Of a stretch of DNA of 64,000 bases, positions 28,399 through 36,882 are shown piece by piece. Numbering within the stretch: position 1 is the stretch's first letter; the number at the start of each line of letters is the position of its first letter. Source of the DNA: an uncultured Candidatus Peregrinibacteria bacterium. GTDB lineage: Bacteria; Patescibacteriota; Gracilibacteria; Peribacterales; Peribacteraceae. The DNA is taken from contig CAINVY010000010.1 in the NCBI GenBank assembly GCA_903854335.1, positions 1-64,000 on the forward strand. The letters run 5' to 3'. The notes below the pieces were generated by a model. It was given only the letters and a program-made list of their open reading frames with translations, did no database searches and was not told where the DNA came from. The position numbers were made by a program, and so were the translations under genes.

Positions 28399-29676
28399 CT
28401 ACGGAATACGCACGTCTTCTTCGGCGCGGATATTCGCGGCACCGACCACGGGATCGGAGGATTCGATGGCGAAGCTGCGCCTGTGCAGAGTCAGCATGCC
28501 GATGGCGGCGGCAACGATGGCCGCGACCCCTCCGATGGCCAATCCGAAGCGCGGTCCGAACATCTCCGCGACCCATCCGACAATGGGGCCGCCGATGGTC
28601 GTGGAGCCGAGGAACGCAATCGTCCACAGAGACATGACACGCCCGCGCATCTCGGGGGCGCTGCTGAGCTGGAGAATGCTATTGCTGAGCGATGTGAAGT
28701 GAACGGAGAACGCGCCGACGATGATCAGCATGATAATAGACAGCATGTAGGTGGGCATCGCCGAGGCCAAGAGAACAACGACGCCGAAGAGCGCAGCCGA
28801 AGTGATGAGGAGAGAAATCGATCCCTTCTTCTGACTCGCAATCACCAATCCCCCCACGATCGATCCGACGCCCATTGCCGTCGTCATGCCCGCATACCCG
28901 CTCGCGCCCGCATGGAAGAGGTTGTCCGCCAGAAGCGGCAACGTCACCTGAAATTCGTATGTAAACGTCCCCACCACAGCCATCATCAAAAGTGCATCGA
29001 GAATTTCTCTATGGGCCAGCACGTAGCGAAACCCCTCCCGAAGAAGCCCGTTACTCTGTTTGGAGCGTTTGACTGGGTGCAATTCATCCGTCCGCATCAT
29101 GAAAAGAACAATGAGAACGGCGATGTAGGAAAACGCATTGATGAGGAAACAGAAGGACAGCCCTACCGTCGCGATCAGAACGCCGGCAATGGCGGGCCCG
29201 ACAATACGTGAGATGTTGTAGAGAGAAGCATTGAGTGCAACGGCATTCTTCAACTCCGCGCCTCCCACCATTTCGAAGATGAAGGTTTGTCGCGTCGGGT
29301 TATCCACGACGTTGATGAGTCCGAAGATGACGGCAAGCACGTACACCATCCAGAGCTGTACCGCTCCCGTGAAGACGAGCACCCCGAGGATGAGCGCCTG
29401 GAGTCCCGCCGCTGTCTGCGTCACGTACTGCAATTTCCGCTTGTTAAAGCGATCTGCGATGACACCGCCGAACGGACCGAGAACAAGAACCGGTAGGAAC
29501 TGTAACGCCACGACGAAGCCGAGTGCCGAACCCGAATGCGTGAGGCTCAAGACAAGCCACGACTGCGCAATCGTCTGCATGAACGTTCCCGACATCGACA
29601 CCACCTGTCCGATGAAGAAGAGGCGGTAATTGCGAATGCGAAATGAGGAGAACGTGCGGCGAAAATATTCTTTCAT
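28399..29676 (-). CDS. MFS transporter (enterobactin-exporter-like/DUF894)
   Basis: Multi-TM; FFIGQVVSMSGTFMQTIAQSWLVLSLTHSGSALGFVVALQFLPVLVLGPFGGVIADRFNKRKL. Confidence 0.9.
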   Translation of the reverse strand: MKEYFRRTFSSFRIRNYRLFFIGQVVSMSGTFMQTIAQSWLVLSLTHSGSALGFVVALQFLPVLVLGPFGGVIADRFNKRKLQYVTQTAAGLQALILGVLVFTGAVQLWMVYVLAVIFGLINVVDNPTRQTFIFEMVGGAELKNAVALNASLYNISRIVGPAIAGVLIATVGLSFCFLINAFSYIAVLIVLFMMRTDELHPVKRSKQSNGLLREGFRYVLAHREILDALLMMAVVGTFTYEFQVTLPLLADNLFHAGASGYAGMTTAMGVGSIVGGLVIASQKKGSISLLITSAALFGVVVLLASAMPTYMLSIIMLIIVGAFSVHFTSLSNSILQLSSAPEMRGRVMSLWTIAFLGSTTIGGPIVGWVAEMFGPRFGLAIGGVAAIVAAAIGMLTLHRRSFAIESSDPVVGAANIRAEEDVRIP

Positions 29677-29729
29677 GGAAGGAGGGTAGCAGATGGAAGA
29701 GAAGGTGAAGCAAAACAATCCGATTGTCG

Positions 29730-30326
29730 TTATTTCCGCAATCTCATCGAGGAAAATTTGAAGAGCGCATAGGCTCCGATAAGGACAAGGAAAGCGCCCA
29801 CGATCACTCCCGTCACGCTGGAGAAGATCTCGCTGATAAGATCCGACTGGCTGCTGAATGCATATCCTAAGCCTCCGAACATCACGATCCATGTCGCTTG
29901 GCCAAGGGCATCGATCGACAGGAATCTCGGAAAGGAATAGGCGCCGTTCCCGGCAATCAGAGTGGTCGGGAATGCGAGAGGAGTCATGAACCACCGCGTC
30001 ATGTAGACCGCGATGCCTGCGTGCCGATTGAAGGCGTTTTCCACGTTGATCCATTTCGCGGAAAACTGGATACGCCTCGGAATCCATGAGCGCCCCATGC
30101 GTCCAAGTCCATAGATAATCAGATCTCCGCTAACACAAGAAACGAGCGCCAAGGACGACGCTATGTAGGGGTTGAGAATGCCGTCTCGCACAAACGCCCC
30201 GAGCAAGATGACGATGATCGTGCAGGGGAAGGGCGCTCCGAGCGAACCGATGAATAAGATGGCGCAGGCAAAAGGTAAACCATACATGGTCACCGCGTTC
30301 ACGATGAATGTGCCGATCTCAGTCAT
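29730..30326 (-). CDS. DedA/VTT (SNARE-associated) family membrane protein
   Basis: GAPFPCTIIVILLGAFVRDGILNPYIASSLALVSCVSGDLIIYGLGRMGRSW. Confidence 0.75.
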   Translation of the reverse strand: MTEIGTFIVNAVTMYGLPFACAILFIGSLGAPFPCTIIVILLGAFVRDGILNPYIASSLALVSCVSGDLIIYGLGRMGRSWIPRRIQFSAKWINVENAFNRHAGIAVYMTRWFMTPLAFPTTLIAGNGAYSFPRFLSIDALGQATWIVMFGGLGYAFSSQSDLISEIFSSVTGVIVGAFLVLIGAYALFKFSSMRLRK

Positions 30327-30804
30327 GCGACGGCTGAGGAGTGCTGCCCGAACCTCCCAAACGTCTCAGATCACCTCCCGATCCGTACATCTGGGGAGGC
30401 GGGGGGAATCTCATCCGGTATAAATCAATCGCTTTACGCACCTTATCCAACAGCATGAAGAGGTTGTCTCCTGAACCGAAATGGTATTGGTCGCTCAAGA
30501 GCCGAAATGACAGCACGCTGTTTGATTCCGTCATCGGCACTCCGATCCGCCGAAAGAGATATTCCTGAGGTATGTGGTACGCGGAAGACACGAACCCCAC
30601 GCTCATCCAAGGGCGCACGACGGATGTGTCGGGGTTGTTCCCGTAGAAATGATGCATGTGCGCGAACCGGATCTCCCTGAACGTATCGAACATCCCCGCT
30701 CCGTAGTAGACGATCGCGCCGATCCCGATCCCCATCAAGAGGATCCCCGCGATCACGATGATCCGTTTCGACGAGAGAACAGATGGAACCATGGATTTCA
30801 GCAT
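30319..30804 (-). CDS. Hypothetical membrane-anchored protein
   Basis: N-terminal TM; overlaps the start of the VTT gene by 8 bp. Confidence 0.6.
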   Translation of the reverse strand: MLKSMVPSVLSSKRIIVIAGILLMGIGIGAIVYYGAGMFDTFREIRFAHMHHFYGNNPDTSVVRPWMSVGFVSSAYHIPQEYLFRRIGVPMTESNSVLSFRLLSDQYHFGSGDNLFMLLDKVRKAIDLYRMRFPPPPQMYGSGGDLRRLGGSGSTPQPSHD

Positions 30805-30856
30805 ATGGGGCGATTCGAGGTGTGTCTACATTTTTCTCGACCGCAGAGGAGGATCG

Positions 30857-31438
30857 TCACGAAGCGAAAGCCTCGACAATATCCGCGGTCGTGCGCACGC
30901 GTCCGATGCGCGGAAAGATGCGACTAATGGCGAACGTGTGATCCGCAGCCGTACGGGAAGCCATCGCATCGGATGCGAAGATCAACCGATATCCCCTCTC
31001 GAACGCGTCGCGCCCCGTCGACTCCACGCCAAAGTTCGTCGCAATTCCCCCAAGCACGATGGTCTTGATGCCACGGCGTCGCAATTGGAGATCGAGTTCT
31101 GTGCCGTAGAACGCTCCCCACTGGCGCTTCGTGACGATGCAGTCTCCGTCCTTGCGATCGAGGGTCGGCATGAGATCCGCAAAATCCGCCGTCGGTTTTG
31201 TCGGTCTTACCATCGGCTCATCGGCGTCGGGAGAGAGCATATCCTTCCCGTCACCCGACCCCGTCACGCGCACGAACACGACGAACGCATCCCGCTCATG
31301 GAACGCCTTGAGAAGAACATTGGCATTCTCCAGGACGTTCTCCGCGGGAAGGGGCTCCGTCGGAAAGGATGCGATGCCTTTCTGCAAATCGATGAGGACG
31401 AGCGCCGTTTCTTTCGGGATGAGAGTGATCGTATCCAT
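30857..31438 (-). CDS. Isochorismatase-family cysteine hydrolase
   Basis: TALVLIDLQKGI, KRQWGAFYGTELDLQLRRRGIKTIVLGGIATNFGVESTGRDAFERGY. Confidence 0.88.
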   Translation of the reverse strand: MDTITLIPKETALVLIDLQKGIASFPTEPLPAENVLENANVLLKAFHERDAFVVFVRVTGSGDGKDMLSPDADEPMVRPTKPTADFADLMPTLDRKDGDCIVTKRQWGAFYGTELDLQLRRRGIKTIVLGGIATNFGVESTGRDAFERGYRLIFASDAMASRTAADHTFAISRIFPRIGRVRTTADIVEAFAS

Positions 31439-31452
31439 GACCGCAGTATACA

Positions 31453-31471
31453 GCCTCATTGACAATGAGGC
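31453..31471. promoter_or_regulatory. Perfect inverted repeat GCCTCATT-GAC-AATGAGGC between divergent genes
   Basis: 8-bp arms; overlaps TTGACA at 31459-31464. Confidence 0.45.
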
Positions 31472-31510
31472 CCCCGTTGGTGTTCGATATCCCCCTTTCT
31501 CCCCTTACCC

Positions 31511-31903
31511 ATGCCGGAAACTCCTGAAAGAATCGTTTGGACAAATACCGAAGCAGGCAACGATCACGCCGTTATCGCGCGCCCGGGATCCATCTCAATG
31601 CGCGTCAAAAAGCCCGGTACTGATGCAAGAAATACATGGGAGTCCGGACCTGTCGCAACAGTCTCAACGCCGGAAGAATGGGAAGCAGCATTCAGAGGAC
31701 TTGGACCACAGTGGAATCAACTGTTTCAAAACAATACAGGCGATCACTACACGGCTGATCGACGAGTGAATACAGAAAGAGAAGAACTCATTTGGAGAGT
31801 CGATCACACAAAAATTGGGAAAGAAGTGTACGAAATTCGCGACCAATTAGCCGCGGTTCTCCTCAAGCAGCAATCTGATAAAGCGACAGGCTCCGCTCAA
31901 TGA
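31511..31903 (+). CDS. Hypothetical protein (130 aa)
   Basis: Complete ORF, no family recognised. Confidence 0.6.
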   Translation: MPETPERIVWTNTEAGNDHAVIARPGSISMRVKKPGTDARNTWESGPVATVSTPEEWEAAFRGLGPQWNQLFQNNTGDHYTADRRVNTEREELIWRVDHTKIGKEVYEIRDQLAAVLLKQQSDKATGSAQ

Positions 31904-31924
31904 AAGAGAGATCATTGCGACGTT

Positions 31925-32407
31925 TCAAGAATGCAATTCGTGTGCCTTCTTCACGTTGTATTCCTGCCAGGCGAGCACGACGATGATCGCATCGAGCATC
32001 GTGAGGCCCACGAGAAGCAAGGAGTGACCGTGCACAATCTGAATGATCTGGAAGACGATGAAACAGAGAATAATGACGATGGCCAGCGGGTAAGCCCAGA
32101 GCCTGCCGCGGAAGAGCTGCCACACGAGAAAGATTTTGACGAGACCATGGCCCAAAAGAAAAATTGCGGAGACGAGCTTCGCATGCGGCGAGATGTGCGT
32201 CAGTGTTTTCAAGATGATATTGGCGAGAAAGTTATGAGGATCTTCCGACAATTCCGTGTGCGTGATGAAGGAGGCAAACCCACCCATCTGCGCGGGGCTC
32301 AGGAGAAGAACAAGTACTCCCCCGATGACTTCTAAAACTCCATCAATCCCCTTCAGCGCGATACTGATGTCGAAGAATTGGAGAAGCCGTTTCTGCGAGA
32401 GATGCAT
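31925..32407 (-). CDS. DUF2127 membrane protein
   Basis: FDISIALKGIDGVLEVIGGVLVLLLSPAQ...LGHGLVKIFLVWQLFRGRLWAYPLAI. Confidence 0.8.
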   Translation of the reverse strand: MHLSQKRLLQFFDISIALKGIDGVLEVIGGVLVLLLSPAQMGGFASFITHTELSEDPHNFLANIILKTLTHISPHAKLVSAIFLLGHGLVKIFLVWQLFRGRLWAYPLAIVIILCFIVFQIIQIVHGHSLLLVGLTMLDAIIVVLAWQEYNVKKAHELHS

Positions 32408-32419
32408 AGAAAGGATATT

Positions 32420-33781
32420 CTACAGGAAGAGCGACGTAACCGCCGCAGCGCCGGCGACTACCATGATTCCCGTAATGATCCATCCGATGGCGGTCGTCAG
32501 GCGACTGTTCACACGATCCTTCATGACCTTGCGATTGCTGCTGATGAGCACGACGAATGCCAGCATGACGGGGGCGACGACCCCATTTGCCACGGCCGAG
32601 TAGATGAGCGCCTTAATCGGATCCATCCCGATCAAATTCATGAAGAATCCGAATGCCACTGAGAGAATAATCACACCGTAGAATGCGAGCGCTTTATTGA
32701 GCTTGAGATCGAGACCAGAACGCCACCCGAAGTTTTCCGCCAACGCATAGGAGGAAGAGCCGGCAAGGACGGGAATGGCGAGGAGGCCGGTGCCGATGAT
32801 GCCGAGCGTGAAGAGGAGAGAGGCGGCGTTGCCGGCGAGCGGACGCAGCGCGGCGGCGGCATCGGCTGCGGAGACGATATTCGTGATGCCATGCGTATGC
32901 AGCTCCGCGCCACACGCGGCAATAATGAAGAACATGATGAGATTCGAGAAGAACATCCCCGTCCAAACATCGATCCGCATGTGCCGGACTTCCTCATCCG
33001 TCGTGCCCTGCCGGAGCTTGAGCGTCGTCTGCCCCTTCTCGATTTCCTCCTCCACTTCCTGCGATGTCTGCCAGAAGAAAAGATAGGGGGAGATCGTGGT
33101 GCCGAGGATGGCACAGATGAGGATGAGCTGATTCTTCGAGAAGGTAATCGCAGGGAAAAAACTGTGCCTCATGATCACGCTCCAATCCGGATGAACGAGG
33201 AATGCGGATAAGACGTAGGAGACAAGGATCATTGCCAACCACTTCAGGAGTCGCGCGAAATGCCGATAGGAACTGAAGATGAGGAGACCCAGAATGAGGA
33301 CCGTGAAAAAGACGATGAGCAAGAGATGATTCACGTGCGGCGTCAGCAGTTGCGTTGCCTGCGCCATGGAACCCAAATCCGCTCCAATATTGAATGTGTT
33401 GGCTCCGACGAGAAGCAACGTGCAGACATCCAGCGCCCAACGCGGGTAATGATGACGGATGTTTCCGGCCAATCCCCTTCCCGTCACAAGCCCGATGCGG
33501 GCGCACATCTCCTGAATCAGCGCCATCAGAGGAAAGCTGTACGCAGCCATCCAGAGGAGCTGAAAGCCGTACTGCGCTCCCGTCTGCGAGTAAGTGGCGA
33601 TGCCCGAAGGATCGTCGTCCGCCGCGCCGGTGGTGAGGCCCGGTCCGAGAATTTTCCAAAATTGCGCGGCTTTGCGCATCGGAAGAGCGATGCCGTAGCT
33701 CAAACGTCCGGAACTGTTGATCGTACGTCCGAGAGCGGCGGCCGGCGCTTCGACGATGCGCTGAAGGAGAGGTTTCGGCAT
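32420..33781 (-). CDS. Nramp-family divalent metal transporter, divergent motif subfamily
   Basis: GPGLTTGAADDDPSGIATYSQTGAQYGFQLLW (TM1) and GTTISPYLFFWQTSQEVEEE (TM6). Confidence 0.88.
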   Translation of the reverse strand: MPKPLLQRIVEAPAAALGRTINSSGRLSYGIALPMRKAAQFWKILGPGLTTGAADDDPSGIATYSQTGAQYGFQLLWMAAYSFPLMALIQEMCARIGLVTGRGLAGNIRHHYPRWALDVCTLLLVGANTFNIGADLGSMAQATQLLTPHVNHLLLIVFFTVLILGLLIFSSYRHFARLLKWLAMILVSYVLSAFLVHPDWSVIMRHSFFPAITFSKNQLILICAILGTTISPYLFFWQTSQEVEEEIEKGQTTLKLRQGTTDEEVRHMRIDVWTGMFFSNLIMFFIIAACGAELHTHGITNIVSAADAAAALRPLAGNAASLLFTLGIIGTGLLAIPVLAGSSSYALAENFGWRSGLDLKLNKALAFYGVIILSVAFGFFMNLIGMDPIKALIYSAVANGVVAPVMLAFVVLISSNRKVMKDRVNSRLTTAIGWIITGIMVVAGAAAVTSLFL

Positions 33782-33841
33782 GCAGGTAGGGGGAGCTCAG
33801 AAAAGATTCATTGCATGGGATCCACAGATTTTCGTCTATCA

Positions 33842-33935
33842 TACAGGTGAATAATTCAGGGAGCATCAAGAACCGGTAGCCCGACGGTACAGTCCCGCTG
33901 CCCCCGGCCCGCCTGAAGTACGAGCCGGGGGTATT
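33842..33935 (-). ncRNA. Candidate structured 5' leader upstream of the Nramp gene
   Basis: Minus strand CCCCCGGCTCG-loop-CGGGCCGGGGG plus a second GGGA...TCCC-closed structure in an otherwise non-coding gap; no T-tract after the strong hairpin. Confidence 0.35.
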
Positions 33936-33965
33936 CCATCCAAAAGAAAAAATATTTAACCTAAC

Positions 33966-34442
33966 CTAGGGAACGTACGGGGGAAGATCCATGACGAGGA
34001 ATCCCGAACCCGTTTTGTCGACATGGTAATCGAATGCCGTTTCGGTTGGCTGCATTTGTTCCGTTGCTCCGCAGCAAGGACCACGCGTGAAGAGCGTTCC
34101 GTCTTCATTCGAAAACTGCACGCGAAAGAGGAATTCCTTTTGCGAAAGTTGGCGCTGACTGAGAATATTTCTCACCTCGAGACACCTAAAAAGTTCACAA
34201 CTATACGTAAGCAAAGCGATATGATCATCAGGGCTTATGTCAGGAGCCCCATTATTAATTCTCTCAAATCCTCCCCCATGATACCGCAACGCATCATTGT
34301 ATTGATGGTCATGAAGAAGTCTGAAATACGTGATCAGTGCATCACGCGCACGCTCTACATCAGAATTTTTTCCTGAATCCTTACAACCCTGAGTACAAAG
34401 AAGAATGAAACAAAGACCAATGATGGAAAGAGAGCGGGGCAT
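33966..34442 (-). CDS. Hypothetical lipoprotein
   Basis: MPRSLSIIGLCFILLCTQGCKDSGK lipobox. Confidence 0.65.
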   Translation of the reverse strand: MPRSLSIIGLCFILLCTQGCKDSGKNSDVERARDALITYFRLLHDHQYNDALRYHGGGFERINNGAPDISPDDHIALLTYSCELFRCLEVRNILSQRQLSQKEFLFRVQFSNEDGTLFTRGPCCGATEQMQPTETAFDYHVDKTGSGFLVMDLPPYVP

Positions 34443-34459
34443 TAGAAATGGGGGGATAA

Positions 34460-36148
34460 TTATGAAACACACTGATATTTGTATGATTGATATTTACCGA
34501 GGAAATAACTCCATGAATAATAGCGATACGAAACTCCATCGAACTTTCCGTAACCGTACGCCGGGACACCAACAGTCGACTCCCACACATACGCGCCATT
34601 ACCATCAATGCGATCGACAAGCATTACGTGATTCCCCGGATAATCCAATATATCACCCGTGCTGAGATTGAATGTATTAATGGACGTACTGAAGTTCAGA
34701 AGAGAAGCTGTCGTTTGCTGACGAATATTCCACACACGCGAAACGAAACCTGAGCAGTCAACGCCGGCTAGCGATGTACCGAAGCAAGATGGATAAGTCA
34801 TTCCCGAATTGCCCGCCACCCTGTCACTATCCATTGCGCTATTGAATGTGCCCGGGAGGTCATACCCTCCCCAGAGATACGGAACCGATGGGAAAGTCGT
34901 TGTCGTCTTCTTGCCTACAAACTGCGAGGGTGCAGTTCTCTGCTTGTCACATCGCGTCGGCGCGGCGATGTCCATGTTGCGCATGGTCAGTGATTTGGAG
35001 TTGCTCAAATAGGCATTCGCCTGCGTTGCCATCGCGGAACGCGTGCGGGTTTTGAGATCGGGGTTCGTCTTGCCGCTGCAATCGACTGTAACCGAGGCGG
35101 TGAGTGCGGTGGCTGGCGTTGCCGATGGAACGGCGACAGGTGAGAGACTCTTCTGGAGCGACAAACGAACGATATTCGCGCCGTCTGGTCGTGTGATGAG
35201 CGCATAGAGCGTGCCATCGGAGCCGGAGGCGACGCTTTCCGGAACAGAAATGTAATTCTCGGCGACCGGAGGCCGTGCCATTCCGCGCAGTTTCCCGTCG
35301 GGACCGTAACTGCGCATCACGTCATCGACAGGCATGGCAGAATTGTCCGTCACCTCCGTCGTTCGCGCCTCAAACGCACCGTTCTCGTGCGCGGGGAACA
35401 CCTTGAATGCATGCATCCGCGAGTGGAACCCGATCGTGTCGATCGTACGACCTTTCACGTTCAGCTCATCGGTCTGCGCATCCTTGGAATGAATCTCCAC
35501 CGCCGCGTTCATCGCGGCTTTCTTCACATTGGAAGCCGAAACGAGCGGCACATCCACCGTAGATCGCAGAGCGGAATCCGTGATCTCCAGAACAAGATCG
35601 CCGCTGGCATTCACTTTGAGCGTATCGAAGACCTGCATGCCGCTGCTCCTTGGAGGTGTGATCGGATTCGCATCCAGCACTTTGCCATCCATTGAGAGGT
35701 GCATGAGCTTCCACTGATCATTTTGGAACCCAACGACGTAGAGCTCATGCCCATAGATAATCGTGTCAAACAGCGTGGTTGCAGGAAGTTCCAGCGTCCC
35801 CTGGAACGTGCCGGAAGAGCTGTAGCGAAGCAGACGATTCGCCGCCGCATCAAAGACGAGGAATGTGCCGTCGTCTGTGATCATCAAACGCCGCGGCCCT
35901 TGGGGAAGCATCTCCGGCGTGTTCTCATGAGCGTACGTGACTCCGCTCTTCCCTCCCTTGGGGATGGAGAAGAGAACGGTGTAAGGAGTGGTTGCCGATG
36001 ATGGTGTTTGCGCGATCGAAGCGCTGGGCTCCTGCTGCGCGAAGAGGATGGGAGAGAATGTGGAGAAGAGAAAGACGACGAGGGCCACGGAAGAAACGCG
36101 CCGAGCCTGCCGGAATCTGCATTCCCTCGCTTGTGGAAAGAGGGGCAT
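34460..36148 (-). CDS. Secreted protein: NHL/propeller-like N-terminus and NlpC/P60-like C-terminus
   Basis: Signal-like N-terminus; C-terminal VPYLWGGYDLPG...GVDCSGFVSRVWNIRQ...GDILDYPGNHVMLVDRI. Confidence 0.7.
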   Translation of the reverse strand: MPLFPQARECRFRQARRVSSVALVVFLFSTFSPILFAQQEPSASIAQTPSSATTPYTVLFSIPKGGKSGVTYAHENTPEMLPQGPRRLMITDDGTFLVFDAAANRLLRYSSSGTFQGTLELPATTLFDTIIYGHELYVVGFQNDQWKLMHLSMDGKVLDANPITPPRSSGMQVFDTLKVNASGDLVLEITDSALRSTVDVPLVSASNVKKAAMNAAVEIHSKDAQTDELNVKGRTIDTIGFHSRMHAFKVFPAHENGAFEARTTEVTDNSAMPVDDVMRSYGPDGKLRGMARPPVAENYISVPESVASGSDGTLYALITRPDGANIVRLSLQKSLSPVAVPSATPATALTASVTVDCSGKTNPDLKTRTRSAMATQANAYLSNSKSLTMRNMDIAAPTRCDKQRTAPSQFVGKKTTTTFPSVPYLWGGYDLPGTFNSAMDSDRVAGNSGMTYPSCFGTSLAGVDCSGFVSRVWNIRQQTTASLLNFSTSINTFNLSTGDILDYPGNHVMLVDRIDGNGAYVWESTVGVPAYGYGKFDGVSYRYYSWSYFLGKYQSYKYQCVS

Positions 36149-36388
36149 AGAGAGAAGGGGGAAGAAATGAAGAAGTGAGGAGCAATCCCCGCCTCGCGCG
36201 CGCAGAGGAAGACATCGCTCTCACAACCAGCTTGAGATATCCCCCTGTGTTTTCTCAGACCCCCGACGATCGATCGCCCGCGCAGCATCGCCCTCCCCGT
36301 ACGAGCACGGGAAAAAGGAAGTACCACGGCATCGTGGAACCGGGCAAAACTCTGTGAAGAACAAGAGACGTTCTCAGTGCCCCCTCGC

Positions 36389-36817
36389 TCACTTCTCCCC
36401 CGTCGCAATCAAGATACTCGTCAGCTTTCCATCACTCGTCGTCGCATGCACCGTTGCCATACGTGCCGCCTTCGTACACATTACGGCCGTATACTTGCCT
36501 CCGTCCGTGATTCCATCGACGGTCCATCCATTGTCCTTGAGCGCCTTCGCATAGAAAGCCGACACTTGCTTCGGTGTGTCCGACGTCTCCATCGAAAGCA
36601 TGCTGCCGGGCTTCGTGGAATCGGGATTGAACGCCGCCGACGTGCTGATCTTCGCTCCCGGATACACGGGAAGATCCTTCGGCCAATCCGAAGGAACGGT
36701 CCAACCCGTCGTCGCACCATCCTTGGGTGGTGTGTTCGAAGGATTTCTGTCGCAAGCAACCGTAAAGAGTGCAAGGGAACAGAGAAGACCGATCGTAAGC
36801 GAGGAAGAGAAACGCAT
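36389..36817 (-). CDS. Hypothetical lipoprotein
   Basis: MRFSSSLTIGLLCSLALFTVACDRN lipobox; PKDLPVYPGAKI. Confidence 0.65.
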   Translation of the reverse strand: MRFSSSLTIGLLCSLALFTVACDRNPSNTPPKDGATTGWTVPSDWPKDLPVYPGAKISTSAAFNPDSTKPGSMLSMETSDTPKQVSAFYAKALKDNGWTVDGITDGGKYTAVMCTKAARMATVHATTSDGKLTSILIATGEK

Positions 36818-36882
36818 GGGAGAACAGGGGGAAACGCACATCAGTATTCTCCATTGTCCTCCAGGAGACAAATCGTCCGACA

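Noticed and set aside
27997-29211. 404-aa plus-strand ORF across deaD 3' end and MFS gene
   Set aside because: Overlaps two recognised genes in another frame or strand; composition typical of antisense ORFs.
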